NCBI RefSeq assembly: GCF_900185015.1
Contig: NZ_FXYD01000001.1
Location: 806,001 to 870,000, forward strand
Origin: Octadecabacter ascidiaceicola
GTDB lineage: Bacteria > Pseudomonadota > Alphaproteobacteria > Rhodobacterales > Rhodobacteraceae
Direction: 5' to 3'
DNA length: 64,000 nt
Within the stretch, counting starts at the first letter, position 1. The number at the start of each line of letters is the position of its first letter. Under the pieces are notes generated by a model. The model was not told the DNA's origin. It saw nothing but the letters and a program-made list of their open reading frames with translations, and ran no database searches. Shown here one piece after another: positions 1 to 9,207 of the stretch. Made by a program: the position numbers and the translations under genes.

Positions 1-1
1 G

Positions 2-2665
2 GGCATAACAGACGCACAGATTCTTGATACTGCTGACGGGCCGATGTTGTTTGTCACAACGCGCGGCGACGGCTGGGTCACGGCGTTCGATCTGGGAAAT
101 GACGCGGGCGATAGCGTTGAAGTTGGCGCTTGGGCAATTGATGCCTCATACCTCCAGCTGGAAACCACAGACATTGCAATCCGTGCCACAGGAGCCAACA
201 CATTTGAGCTGCTCTTAGCGGGGCTTGATGACAATGACTTGCAAGGTATCGCACTCTCTCCGGACGGAACCACATCACCTTTTGATACCGCGACGGATTG
301 GTCGGCGTCGGGCATGGATGCCGCGGATATCAGCACGATTGCCCTTTGGAATGGCGCCTCAAACGGGCTCGTAGCCCTTAATGATGGCGGCTTGGCGCAG
401 CTGACGTTCAACGCGAACGGGTCGCTAAGCTACCAAAACATCTCAGTTCCAAGCACCCTTTCCGGCGCGGTTGCAACGCATATCGAAACGACGACCCACA
501 ACGGAGACACGATTGCTTTGGTCAGTTACGGCGCATCAGATATCGTTTCCCTATTTCGTGACGATGGCAGCGGCGACCTTATTCATCAACATGACCTAAC
601 CAACGACAACGGTCTCTGGGTCAACGACCCAGGCGCGATAACATTTGTAAATGGCATTGATGGCGGGTTGTACGTAGTCGTTGCCTCCTCAGGGAGCGGC
701 ACACTTTCCGTGCTGGAAGTCTCGACCAATGGGGAGGAAATGCGTGTTGTCGACCATCTGTTTGATACACTCGACACACGGTTTGAGGCCGCATCTCACG
801 TTACGACGATCACGATGAACGGCATGGATTACGTTCTTGCGGCGGGGGCGGATGATGGCATTAGCCTGTATGTGATGTTAAGCGAAGGTCGTCTTCAACA
901 TGTCGAAACGATTGCAGGCAGCAACGACTCGCCTTTGAACGGGATCACAGGCATCATCGCCACCGAAACCACCAATGGTGCGCGCATCTTCGTAACGACC
1001 CAAGGTGCGCCATACTTGGTCGAATATGAAGTCACCCTCAACGACACCGGTCAGGTCAGGAATGGCACCGGCGGCAATGACACGATAGCGGGTCAAGCCG
1101 ATGACGACGTCCTTCTGGGCGGCGATGGCAACGACTCACTGAGGGGGAACAACGGCGAGGACACCATCATGGACGGTGACGGCCTCGATACCATGAGCGG
1201 CGCAAATGGTGCGGATCTCTTCATATTGGTGAAAGACGAATACACCGATATCATTACCGATTTTGACCCAAGTGAAGACGTTATTGATCTTTCCGCACTT
1301 AGTTTGATCGGAGGGCTGAACAACCTTCAAATCACCTCCTACACATGGGGCGCAGAGCTTCAATTTTTCGACTCCGTCCTCGACGTTCATAGTGCTGATG
1401 GAACCGCGTTAGGTGCCGATGATTTTACTCACTTGAACGTCATCGTTGGCAATCGCATGGGCGTTGACCCGTCGCTCTATGACATGTCACTTTATGATCC
1501 CGTTCCGCCCACGGTTCTCGAGCTTCCGCCAACAGTTCTTCCCGGCCCCGCGCCAGACCCGTTGCAACGTTTGGGTACGCCAAACATGACTCCGTCAAGC
1601 GGCAGCAACGTGACCAATGGTACTCCGGCCCCCGATAATATCACCTCCTATGACGCCAACGACACGATCTTCGGCCTTTCAGGTGACGACACAATCGCAG
1701 CAGGATCGGGCCATGATCAAATCTCTGGAGATGGAGGCGGTGATATCCTTGATGGCCAAGGAGGTAACGACCACATCTTTGGCGGCATCGGTTTTGATAC
1801 TTTGCACGGCGGGTCAGGCAATGATGTCCTGTTTGGGGAAGATCACGCGGATACGTTGTATGGAGACAATGGTTCAGATCAATTGATCGGTGGTGCTGGA
1901 TACGACTGGTTGTTCGGTGGCAATGGGGATGATTTCTTATGGGCTGGCACCACTGCTGATCGTCTTTATGGCGGCGACGGTGATGACTACATGGATGCAG
2001 GCAGCAACTACGGCATCACTGTCGATGGGCTTTGGGGGGGCGCGGGTAACGACACGATGTTTGGCAGTGCTGGTTACGACCTATTGGTCGGGGGCGACGG
2101 AGACGACATCATGGATGGCGGCCACCAAGCAGACAATGTCTACGGCGATGACGGAAACGATACCCTTTACGGCGACAAAGGCTTGGACCGATTATTCGGC
2201 GGCACCGGAAATGATCTATTGTCAGGCGGCGAAGGCAATGATGGACATTTTGGTGGCGACGGAAACGATATTGCGTGGGGCGGAACGGGCGATGACCGCT
2301 TCTTTGGCGGGTCGGGCAATGACATGCTGTTAGGAGAAGATGGAGCGGACACGCTTTATGGCGGGTCAGGTTTTGATACGATTGTTGGTGGCGCGGATGC
2401 CGACATTCTCGCGGGCAACTTCAATGCGGATCGATTCGTCTTCGAAGACAATCACGGCCACGACATAATCTTAGATTTCGACGCAAACAACACCTTGGAA
2501 CGCATTGATTTCGCGCTTGTTTCACAAATCGCCAACTATGCCGACGTTTTGAATGCAATGACGCAAATCGGTAGCGATGTGATCATCATCACAGGCTCGA
2601 ACAGCTCTGTATTGCTAGAGAATGTCGACATCACTTTACTGGACGCTGGCGATTTCTTGTTTTGA
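2..2665 (+). CDS. RTX-type calcium-binding repeat protein, 5'-partial
   Basis: The reading frame is open from base 2, so the true start lies before the window; about 887 residues are visible. The first ~340 residues resemble beta-propeller blades (repeated short strands with D/N/G-rich turns). After that come two blocks of glycine-aspartate nonapeptides of the GGxGxDxx type, a short one near residues 345-400 and a long one near 540-810, separated by a proline-rich linker. Each nonapeptide run ends in a segment of the form DIITDFDPSEDVIDLS, the usual cap of RTX blocks. The C-terminus is acidic and hydrophobic, as expected for an uncleaved type I secretion signal. In this family the repeats bind calcium outside the cell. 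Export through an ABC/TolC type I system is inferred; no exporter gene is in the window. The substrate or target is unknown, and the propeller assignment is tentative. Confidence 0.85.
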   Translation, partial: GITDAQILDTADGPMLFVTTRGDGWVTAFDLGNDAGDSVEVGAWAIDASYLQLETTDIAIRATGANTFELLLAGLDDNDLQGIALSPDGTTSPFDTATDWSASGMDAADISTIALWNGASNGLVALNDGGLAQLTFNANGSLSYQNISVPSTLSGAVATHIETTTHNGDTIALVSYGASDIVSLFRDDGSGDLIHQHDLTNDNGLWVNDPGAITFVNGIDGGLYVVVASSGSGTLSVLEVSTNGEEMRVVDHLFDTLDTRFEAASHVTTITMNGMDYVLAAGADDGISLYVMLSEGRLQHVETIAGSNDSPLNGITGIIATETTNGARIFVTTQGAPYLVEYEVTLNDTGQVRNGTGGNDTIAGQADDDVLLGGDGNDSLRGNNGEDTIMDGDGLDTMSGANGADLFILVKDEYTDIITDFDPSEDVIDLSALSLIGGLNNLQITSYTWGAELQFFDSVLDVHSADGTALGADDFTHLNVIVGNRMGVDPSLYDMSLYDPVPPTVLELPPTVLPGPAPDPLQRLGTPNMTPSSGSNVTNGTPAPDNITSYDANDTIFGLSGDDTIAAGSGHDQISGDGGGDILDGQGGNDHIFGGIGFDTLHGGSGNDVLFGEDHADTLYGDNGSDQLIGGAGYDWLFGGNGDDFLWAGTTADRLYGGDGDDYMDAGSNYGITVDGLWGGAGNDTMFGSAGYDLLVGGDGDDIMDGGHQADNVYGDDGNDTLYGDKGLDRLFGGTGNDLLSGGEGNDGHFGGDGNDIAWGGTGDDRFFGGSGNDMLLGEDGADTLYGGSGFDTIVGGADADILAGNFNADRFVFEDNHGHDIILDFDANNTLERIDFALVSQIANYADVLNAMTQIGSDVIIITGSNSSVLLENVDITLLDAGDFLF

Positions 2666-2702
2666 CCGCATTTCCGCTTGGCTCGTTCTCTGAGTAACAC
2701 TT

Positions 2703-2733
2703 CGTTAACTTTGAAACCGTATCCGTTAACTTT
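2703..2733. promoter_or_regulatory. Direct repeat CGTTAACTTT, 21 bp apart, upstream of rfbC
   Basis: CGTTAACTTT occurs at 2703-2712 and again at 2724-2733, a spacing of exactly two helical turns, 50 bp before rfbC. Each copy holds the palindrome GTTAAC. Its position between the RTX gene and the rhamnose genes suggests a regulator site, but no cognate protein can be named. Confidence 0.3.
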
Positions 2734-2782
2734 TAAATGCAAGCGTTGTGTAGCAGAAATCGGTGCGCGCGAAGGGTTCAGA

Positions 2783-3358
2783 ATGGCTGTACAAATTGAA
2801 ACAACGGACTTGGATGGTGTGTTGATCTTAACACCGGATCGTTTCACGGATACGCGCGGTTTCTTCTCAGAATCCTATAATCAAAGCGCTCTCACCGACG
2901 CGGGAATTGAAACCCTTTTCGTGCAGGACAACCATTCCTTTTCCCTTAATAGAAACACGGTTCGCGGGCTACATTTCCAGTCCCCACCATACGCGCAAAC
3001 AAAACTGGTGCGTTGCGGGCGCGGCGCGTGTTTCGACGTGGCTGTTGATATCCGAGTAGGTTCGCCGACATTTGGCAAATGGGTTGGGGTTGAACTGAGC
3101 TTTGAAAACGGACGCCAGCTTTTGGTTCCAGCTGGGTTTGCCCATGGTTTTGTGACACGCGTGCCAGAAACTGAAGTCATTTATAAATGTTCAAACGAAT
3201 ACGCCCCTCACGCGGAACATAGTTTGCGTTGGAATGACCCTAGTATCGGTGTCGACTGGGGTATGCTATCATCCGACGTCGTCCTATCCGATAAAGATGC
3301 ACAGGCCAGTTTCTTCGTAGACCTGCAAAGCCCGTTTACCTGGGAGGTTACCGCATGA
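2783..3358 (+). CDS. rfbC: dTDP-4-dehydrorhamnose 3,5-epimerase
   Basis: This enzyme epimerises C3 and C5 of dTDP-4-keto-6-deoxyglucose, the third step of dTDP-L-rhamnose synthesis for surface polysaccharide. The 191-residue protein has the cupin fold signatures of RmlC: RGLHFQ with the catalytic-type histidine at residue 64, DVAVDIR at 85-91, and the PAGFAHGF strand. The start at 2783 gives a normal family length and has a GAAGGG ribosome site upstream; an in-frame codon at 2678 would add 35 residues with no family counterpart. The stop overlaps the start of rfbB by 4 bp (ATGA), so the two are translationally coupled. The partners rfbA and rfbD are not in the window. Confidence 0.93.
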   Translation: MAVQIETTDLDGVLILTPDRFTDTRGFFSESYNQSALTDAGIETLFVQDNHSFSLNRNTVRGLHFQSPPYAQTKLVRCGRGACFDVAVDIRVGSPTFGKWVGVELSFENGRQLLVPAGFAHGFVTRVPETEVIYKCSNEYAPHAEHSLRWNDPSIGVDWGMLSSDVVLSDKDAQASFFVDLQSPFTWEVTA

Positions 3359-4398
3359 CTTTGCTGGTGACCGGCGGCGCAGGTTTCATAGGGTCCGCCG
3401 TCGTTCGCACGGCGATTTCACGTGGGATGCGCGTTGTGAACATAGACGCCCTAACCTACGCAGCCTGCCTCGACAATCTATCAAGCGTGCAAGACAACCC
3501 GCTGTATTCCTTCGTCAAAGCGGACATACGCGATCCCTCAGCCCTTGCTAAAATTTTCGAGACACATAATCCAACCGCCGTTCTCCACCTTGCTGCGGAA
3601 AGCCACGTCGATCGCTCGATTGACGGCCCAAGCATCTTTGTCGAAACCAATATCACTGGTACCTTTAACCTTCTCGAAGCGGCACGATGTCATTGGGAAG
3701 CCCAAGGTCACCCTGACACGTTCCGTTTTCTTCACGTCTCAACCGATGAAGTTTTCGGCTCCCTCGGCGCAACTGGAAAGTTCAGCGAAACGACACCCTA
3801 CGCCCCCCGCTCCCCCTACTCTGCAAGTAAAGCTGCGAGCGATCATTTAGTTCGGGCTTGGGGCGAAACCTACGGCCTACCTGTTTTGCTGACGAATTGT
3901 TCGAACAATTACGGACCGTACCATTTCCCCGAAAAGCTGATCCCAGTTGTCATCATCAATGCTCTGGCCGGAACAAAAATTCCGGTCTACGGCGACGGGA
4001 AAAACGTGCGAGATTGGTTATTCGTAGAAGATCATGCCGATGCTTTGCTTACTGTTCTTAAAGCCGGCAAAGCAAACCATAGCTACAACATCGGCGGCGG
4101 CAATGAAGTCCGCAATATTGACCTCGTGAAAACCATATGTGCACTTTTGGATGAAAAACGCCCGAAAAATACCCCCTACGCCGATCAAATAACCTTCGTT
4201 TCCGACCGCCCTGGTCATGATGAAAGGTATGCAATCGATGCCTCGCGTATTGCCGCTGACCTTGGCTGGCACCCGTCCGTAGACTTGCACCATGGCCTCG
4301 AGCGAACCGTTCAGTGGTATCTCGACAACGAAGATTGGTGGCTTGCGCTACAGGCACGTAATGGGGTTGGTACGCGTCTGGGAACGATAGATCGCTAA
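3355..4398 (+). CDS. rfbB: dTDP-glucose 4,6-dehydratase
   Basis: Converts dTDP-glucose to dTDP-4-keto-6-deoxyglucose with bound NAD, the second step of the dTDP-rhamnose pathway in the cytoplasm. The 347-residue sequence is an extended short-chain dehydrogenase: NAD site GGAGFIGS at 7-14, catalytic Thr-Asp-Glu at 130-132 inside STDEVFG, and YxxxK at 155-159 (YSASK). Length and motif order match RmlB. It follows rfbC with a 4-bp overlap and appears to close this two-gene operon, since the next 650 bp hold no clear gene. Confidence 0.95.
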   Translation: MTLLVTGGAGFIGSAVVRTAISRGMRVVNIDALTYAACLDNLSSVQDNPLYSFVKADIRDPSALAKIFETHNPTAVLHLAAESHVDRSIDGPSIFVETNITGTFNLLEAARCHWEAQGHPDTFRFLHVSTDEVFGSLGATGKFSETTPYAPRSPYSASKAASDHLVRAWGETYGLPVLLTNCSNNYGPYHFPEKLIPVVIINALAGTKIPVYGDGKNVRDWLFVEDHADALLTVLKAGKANHSYNIGGGNEVRNIDLVKTICALLDEKRPKNTPYADQITFVSDRPGHDERYAIDASRIAADLGWHPSVDLHHGLERTVQWYLDNEDWWLALQARNGVGTRLGTIDR

Positions 4399-5055
4399 AC
4401 ACATCGCTTTGGTTTTAACATCGATCAAATAGGCCTTGTGATTTCAGGCAACCGTCAGTCGACGTAATCGACAACGGCACAATCGACAAAACGCGATCCA
4501 ACTTGTCTAGAAATAGGGCTCGATAGCTTCCCGCCTACTGAAGGATTTCCACCGCCAGTAACTAAAAATTGTACTGATGTCGAAACATCGAAGGAATTTC
4601 CGTTTGGATTTTAGGTGTTGTGGCAGAGGCTAAGTCCGCAGCACAAAACCGTATATTTTTGAAAATGAACGTTTCTAACGATCATTCTAATATAAATACC
4701 ACATTTAATACCACAGCAGGAGAACTCTATTGTACCAGCAGAGGCATGCACACCCAAATCAATCCAGTTTGGAACCAGAGGCGCTACATCGCTGCTGTGC
4801 GTGAGCGTTTGGCTCAAACCGGATATCGACCGATCCCGACTATTCCGCGTCGTACCTTTCCCAAAGCGGACCTTGACAGTGTAGCGCAGCATTTACGTTG
4901 GGCCGATGGTCGCCATGCCGACCAAGTTAGAATTCGCTACGGCGGCACGAATTTCCGCAGTTAGGTCTTGGTAACATTAAATTGTCATTATTGACAATAT
5001 ACTGGGTGCGCCGCATATATCTGTCACTAATGACAATTAGTAGACTGATTTCCTG
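4399..5055. other. Intergenic region, 657 bp, no convincing gene
   Basis: Between rfbB and the DUF2141 gene there is no clear coding region. A GTG-initiated frame at 4620-4964 (114 codons) has a plausible basic C-terminal half but no recognisable family, no good ribosome site and an odd, asparagine-rich N-terminus. It could be a gene remnant. The right end of the region carries two TGTCA-N4-TGACA palindromes. Confidence 0.6.
4981..5035. promoter_or_regulatory. Two TGTCA-N4-TGACA operator-like palindromes
   Basis: At 4981-4998 the arms ATTGTCA and TGACAAT flank TTAT; at 5022-5035 the arms TGTCA and TGACA flank CTAA and the right arm again continues with AT. The centres are 39 bp apart and lie just before the DUF2141-tetR-Rieske gene train. 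Paired palindromes next to a regulator gene are typical TetR-family operators, so autoregulation by the TetR protein at 5483 is a reasonable inference. Confidence 0.5.
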
Positions 5056-5478
5056 ATGCGAACTGCGCTGCCCTTACTTTCTTCATTCATTGCCGCAACC
5101 GACCTAAGCGTGATGGCGCAAGACATTTGTACCGCACCGCTCAACATAACCGTGAATGGAATTCAGAACGGCAATGGTGCAGTTATCATTGCTGCATTTG
5201 AGGCGTTGGACGTTCAAAACGCTGTCACTCTCACCTTTGTTCCGGCGGCGTCCAGTTCTGTTTCTGTTACTTTGCATGATCTCCCGATTGGGAACTATGC
5301 TGTCGCTGCGATGCACGACGAAAACATGGATGGCGACCAGAACATGGACGGAGATGTGCCGACCGAGGGCTATTCCTTTGTTGCAATAGGTCCGAGCGAC
5401 CTGACGCCAAAGTTTGAAGACGCAATCGTTGCTGCCGGTGATGATGCGCGGTCGGTTCTTCGTATGAAATATTGGTGA
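5056..5478 (+). CDS. DUF2141 domain secreted protein
   Basis: A 140-residue protein with a short hydrophobic N-terminus ending near AMAQD-like residues (VMAQD), consistent with export. The rest fits the DUF2141 family: an NGIQNGNG turn, the core DLPIGNYAVAAMHDENMDGD, then the EGYSF and FEDA elements near the end. Family members are small exported proteins of unknown function. It starts 20 bp after a pair of palindromes and ends 4 bp before tetR, so it is probably the first gene of the operon controlled by those sites. The exact signal cleavage site is uncertain because the hydrophobic stretch is interrupted by an aspartate. Confidence 0.75.
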   Translation: MRTALPLLSSFIAATDLSVMAQDICTAPLNITVNGIQNGNGAVIIAAFEALDVQNAVTLTFVPAASSSVSVTLHDLPIGNYAVAAMHDENMDGDQNMDGDVPTEGYSFVAIGPSDLTPKFEDAIVAAGDDARSVLRMKYW

Positions 5479-5482
5479 TATC

Positions 5483-6094
5483 ATGGTCGGACGCCCGTCG
5501 AACCGAGATGAAAGATATGAACAGGTCATGCAGGCGTTGGTGCATTGTGTGGCACGGTTCGGAATTGAAGGGGCGACGTTGGCGGCGATTGCTGAGGAGG
5601 CGGGGCTATCCCGCCCCTCGATCCGCCACCATCTGGGAAACCGCGATGACATTCTGAAATCCCTTCAAGACTATGTTCTTAAAGCGTTCCGCGATCAAAC
5701 CGACGCACTGGCGTCTGCTTTGCCAGATGATGAACCTGCGATGGCCCTCATCGACATTCTATTCTCGGACGCGGGCGGCACGGACCCTGAACTGACCCTG
5801 GCATTTGCCGCTCTGACGGCTCGATCAGCGGATGACATAGACCTCAGGACCGCGTGTCGGGCCTCCATCTCACAATTTGAGGCCAGGATTGCGCAAGCGA
5901 TCAAAGCCGAGCAACCCCGTGCAGATCAATCCACTTGTGATCAGTCGGCCCAAGGCATCGCGGCGCTCTACTTCAACGTGATGTCACTATCGCCGCTCGC
6001 CATGTCAGGAACATGGAAAACGAACGCGCGAGAGAACGCACTTAAACTTTTGAAAAACCTGAAAGAACCAAAATGTCTCAATCACGCATGTTGA
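5483..6094 (+). CDS. TetR family transcriptional regulator
   Basis: A 203-residue protein with an N-terminal TetR helix-turn-helix: residues ~10-55 include LVHCVARFGIEGATLAAIAE followed by GLSRPSIRHHLGNRDDIL, the classic turn and recognition helix. The remaining two thirds are helical and would form the ligand and dimer domain, which does not reveal the inducer. It sits 4 bp after the DUF2141 gene and its last 22 bp overlap the next gene, so it is cotranscribed with the Rieske oxygenase genes it probably controls. Confidence 0.9.
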   Translation: MVGRPSNRDERYEQVMQALVHCVARFGIEGATLAAIAEEAGLSRPSIRHHLGNRDDILKSLQDYVLKAFRDQTDALASALPDDEPAMALIDILFSDAGGTDPELTLAFAALTARSADDIDLRTACRASISQFEARIAQAIKAEQPRADQSTCDQSAQGIAALYFNVMSLSPLAMSGTWKTNARENALKLLKNLKEPKCLNHAC

Positions 6095-6324
6095 ACTACG
6101 TATCCTTCGCGTTGCTGATGGCTGCGACGGCCATGGGCTATCAATCGCTCTGGGGGGTGTTGTTTCTCTACTGGACGATCCCGAACTTCTATTCCGGCTA
6201 CGCATTCCTGCTGTCGAATGTCACCCGCGATGAAGACCCGGTCCTGTTCTGGTTGATCCAGATTGCATGGCTGGTTCTTGGCCTAGTGATGGTCGCCGCC
6301 GATTTCTTCCCAAGCATGGCCTAA
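6073..6324 (+). CDS. Small two-helix membrane protein of the Rieske operon
   Basis: An 83-residue hydrophobic protein with two likely transmembrane segments, roughly residues 8-48 (long, aromatic-rich, with a YWTIPNFYSGY stretch) and 58-78, joined by a short acidic loop. No family is recognised. It overlaps tetR by 22 bp and ends 12 bp before the Rieske oxygenase gene, so it is part of the same transcript. It might anchor the oxygenase or serve in substrate entry; this is inference from position only. Confidence 0.7.
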   Translation: MSQSRMLNYVSFALLMAATAMGYQSLWGVLFLYWTIPNFYSGYAFLLSNVTRDEDPVLFWLIQIAWLVLGLVMVAADFFPSMA

Positions 6325-6336
6325 GGAGCAGTTCAC

Positions 6337-7491
6337 ATGACCAATATGCTACATCTGTTGCCGGTTGAGGCCTACACGAGGCAAGAGTGGTTCGACCGCG
6401 AACAACGCGACATCTTTTCAAAGACCTGGCGCTATGCGGGCTTTATGGAAGACGTCTCTGAACCGGGCCAATACATCACCGTGCAGGCGGGGCTGAACAA
6501 TATTTTCATCGTTATGGGCCGTGACCGTCGCCTGCGGGCCTTTCACAATATTTGCCGTCATCGCGGAACGCAACTGATCCGAGCGGTCGGCAAGACCCAA
6601 AAGGCGTTGACCTGTCCCTATCACGACTGGACCTATGACCTTGAGGGCAATCTGGTTTCGGTGCCCGAGGAGGAAGAAGAGTTTGGCAAGGTCGACAAAT
6701 CATGCCTTGGGCTGAAGCCTGCAAAGGTCGACATCTGGAAATCCATGCTCTTCGTGCATCCAGACCCTGACGCACCGTCGATCACAGAATGGTTTGGGCC
6801 GGTCGAGGCGCATATCGGCCCGCATGTTCCCGAAGACCTTGTTGAGTACGAAGAACTTAACCAAAGCTACGAAATCAAGGCGAACTGGAAAGTGGTCGTC
6901 GAGAATTACATCGACGTTTATCACCTAAGCCATCTGCATTCCGGCACGCTTCAGATGTATGATCATAAGGCTGCAAAATTCCACTGGGAAGGCCCGCACT
7001 ATATGTTCTGGGAACCCCCTGTCGAAAGTTTCGCTGCGGACCAGGAAAAGAAACTGATCGCGCCGCGTGTGATCCCAGAAGACATGAACGGCGCGTGGGT
7101 GCCGATGCTTTGGCCCGGGATCGGCCTTGCCGCGTCTGAAGATGGTTGGAACGTGTTCATCATCGAACCGCTCGGCCCCGAGTTGACCCGCGTTTCCAAC
7201 CGTGGCCGTGTTTCGGAGTCGTCGGGCTGGGAATTTGCCAAGCAATCCATGCGGTCTTCCTATTTCTGGACCAAATTCGGCCTTAGCGGAAAATATGCCG
7301 ATTACGACGCGATGGACGACAACGACCCGATGGTCAGTGGTGACTTCACGGCAGAGGATATCTATGCCTGCGAGCAACAGCAGGCATCCCTGAAGTCACC
7401 ATTCTTTGAAACCGGCCCAGCGGGTAAAGGCGAAAGCCCTGTGGTGGATCACCAGAAAGTCGTGCTGGAATGGTTGGGAGAGGTCAAATGA
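6337..7491 (+). CDS. Rieske non-heme iron oxygenase, alpha subunit
   Basis: A 384-residue oxygenase component. The Rieske [2Fe-2S] ligands are C73-R-H75 and C93-P-Y-H96. The catalytic domain carries the mononuclear iron motif ENYIDVYHLSHLH with D193 bridging and H196 and H201 as ligands. Length and layout fit the family that includes carnitine oxygenase (CntA/YeaW), glycine betaine monooxygenase and related N-demethylases as well as aromatic hydroxylases; the substrate cannot be read from the sequence. The ribosome site AAGGAG precedes the start. The stop overlaps the reductase start (ATGA), so the two redox partners are coupled. Confidence 0.92.
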   Translation: MTNMLHLLPVEAYTRQEWFDREQRDIFSKTWRYAGFMEDVSEPGQYITVQAGLNNIFIVMGRDRRLRAFHNICRHRGTQLIRAVGKTQKALTCPYHDWTYDLEGNLVSVPEEEEEFGKVDKSCLGLKPAKVDIWKSMLFVHPDPDAPSITEWFGPVEAHIGPHVPEDLVEYEELNQSYEIKANWKVVVENYIDVYHLSHLHSGTLQMYDHKAAKFHWEGPHYMFWEPPVESFAADQEKKLIAPRVIPEDMNGAWVPMLWPGIGLAASEDGWNVFIIEPLGPELTRVSNRGRVSESSGWEFAKQSMRSSYFWTKFGLSGKYADYDAMDDNDPMVSGDFTAEDIYACEQQQASLKSPFFETGPAGKGESPVVDHQKVVLEWLGEVK

Positions 7492-8534
7492 GCGGCGAAT
7501 ATACCCCTCTCACCGTCCGCGAAACCCGTGAAGAAATCGGCGGCCTGGCCAAGACCGTGGTTTTTGACGCCCCCGATTGGGATTGGACGGCGGGGCAACA
7601 TCTGCCGATCCGGCTGGTCATCAATGGCGAAGAAGTGCGGCGCAGCTATTCGATCTCGGCCTCTCCGCACACCGAAGATGGTCTGCGCATCTGTGTGAAG
7701 CGTGTGAAAGACGGATTGGTGTCTAACGTCATCAATGACACGATCAAGGCAGGCGACGTGATCGAGGCCGCCGCGCCAAACGGCACCTTCACGCTCGCCC
7801 CCGGTGGCACCAAACGACGCACTCACTACTTCTTTGGCGCGGGATCCGGCATCACCCCGCTTTATGCAATGCTGACCTCGGTCATGGCGGCGGAACCAAA
7901 CTCCTTCGCGCATCTGGCCTATGGCAACCACAACGAGAATTCGATCCTGCTAGAGGATGAGTTGAACGCTATTTGGCAGGCAAATCCGGATCGCATGTCG
8001 ATCCACCATGTCTTCACCAAACCCGGCTGGTGGTCTTCGGCTGAGTATTGGCGCAACGGCTACATCGACAAACCCGCGATCGAGGCGTTGATCGCAGAAA
8101 ACCCGCCCTACGCACAGGACGCGCAGTATTATGTCTGTGGGCCGGGCGGAATGAACGGAGCTGTCAAGGCGGCGCTCATGTCGCTCGACGTGCCAGTGGA
8201 TCGAATCCACATGGAAAGCTATGGCGGATCGGCGAAACTGGATACCAGCGTCGAAAGCATGGCCGCCACGGCCCAAGTGACCCTGTACGGCCAGACCCAG
8301 AACGTTGCCATTACCAAGGGGCAAACGGTGCTCGAAGCTGTCAAAGCCGCCGGACTAAAGCCGCCGTTTTCCTGCCAGTCCGGTGTTTGCGGATCGTGCA
8401 AAGCCAAGCTTATCAAAGGCGAGGTCCACATGCGTGCCTACATGGCGCTTGAGGACAAAGACATCGACGACGGCGCGATCCTTTCCTGCCAGTCTTTGGC
8501 AGCCACGGACGCCATTGAGCTGACCTATGACTAA
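7488..8534 (+). CDS. Rieske oxygenase reductase, FAD/NAD(P)H and 2Fe-2S ferredoxin domains
   Basis: Electron-transfer partner of the preceding oxygenase: NAD(P)H to FAD to a plant-type [2Fe-2S] centre. The 348-residue protein has the flavin motif RRSYSISASPH near residues 45-55, the nucleotide-binding GAGSGITPLYAML near 120, and a C-terminal ferredoxin domain with CQSGVCGSC and the fourth cysteine in LSCQS. The domain order (reductase first, ferredoxin last) is that of class IA/CntB-type reductases. It overlaps the oxygenase by 4 bp and the next membrane protein gene by 8 bp. An upstream in-frame codon at 7470 lies inside the oxygenase and is less likely. Confidence 0.93.
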   Translation: MSGEYTPLTVRETREEIGGLAKTVVFDAPDWDWTAGQHLPIRLVINGEEVRRSYSISASPHTEDGLRICVKRVKDGLVSNVINDTIKAGDVIEAAAPNGTFTLAPGGTKRRTHYFFGAGSGITPLYAMLTSVMAAEPNSFAHLAYGNHNENSILLEDELNAIWQANPDRMSIHHVFTKPGWWSSAEYWRNGYIDKPAIEALIAENPPYAQDAQYYVCGPGGMNGAVKAALMSLDVPVDRIHMESYGGSAKLDTSVESMAATAQVTLYGQTQNVAITKGQTVLEAVKAAGLKPPFSCQSGVCGSCKAKLIKGEVHMRAYMALEDKDIDDGAILSCQSLAATDAIELTYD

Positions 8535-9066
8535 ACCCTTCAACAGTAACGAGGCGGGTGCCTTCTATCTCGCGACGATCGCGCTGGCCCTCGCCTCTTG
8601 GCAGGTCAGTTTCAACCTCGGTGCATACGGGGAAATCTTTTACGCCGACTTGATGACCCTTTGGATTGTGTCTTTGGCCGCTCTGTTCGGGGCGCTGGTC
8701 GTTAGGCGCACCAAAGAAGGCGAAAGCTACGCCACTTGGTGGGGCGTTATCCTGCTCGCTACGCCGACTGTGCTGATGACCAGCGCACTTTGGCAAACCA
8801 CGCTCCCGTGGTTGGTCGATCTATTGGAATGGGGCGCATTGTTGTCGATCCCCTACGTCGGCTTCATCTTGCTCAGCGTGTCGGCTCAGGAAGCTATGGA
8901 AATAAAAGACAGGCGGCTGTTGATATGGCTGTTGGTTGGCTTCGTTTCGCTCAATGCCGTGAGTTACCTTGCGGGTGCGAACAACGCATTGTTTTTCGCC
9001 TGCGATGATTTTGTAAGAGCTGGCGATCAGGCACCAATGACTTGCTGGAGACAGCTTGTGAACTAG
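8527..9066 (+). CDS. Integral membrane protein of the Rieske operon
   Basis: A 179-residue protein with about five hydrophobic segments (around residues 12-30, 40-60, 72-90, 93-115 and 130-147) and a cysteine-containing C-terminal tail. No family is recognised. It overlaps the reductase gene by 8 bp and appears to end the operon, so the Rieske oxygenase and its reductase are bracketed by two membrane protein genes. A role in substrate uptake or membrane anchoring is possible but unproven. Confidence 0.75.
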   Translation: MTKPFNSNEAGAFYLATIALALASWQVSFNLGAYGEIFYADLMTLWIVSLAALFGALVVRRTKEGESYATWWGVILLATPTVLMTSALWQTTLPWLVDLLEWGALLSIPYVGFILLSVSAQEAMEIKDRRLLIWLLVGFVSLNAVSYLAGANNALFFACDDFVRAGDQAPMTCWRQLVN

Positions 9067-9207
9067 CTACTTTTGACTGATCTAAACGTAGATTCCTCAT
9101 GGTCAGTCGCTGCCCATGGCGGAGCTTGCCGGAACTATGGACTTGGTGATCTTTTGCTGGAGATGCTCCTAAGTCCCCAATCAAACGATTTGGAGGCACC
9201 TCTCTGG

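Noticed and set aside
4620-4964. A GTG-initiated frame of 114 codons between rfbB and the DUF2141 gene
   Set aside because: It has no recognised domain, a poor ribosome site and an odd N-terminus; kept only as a remark in the intergenic entry.
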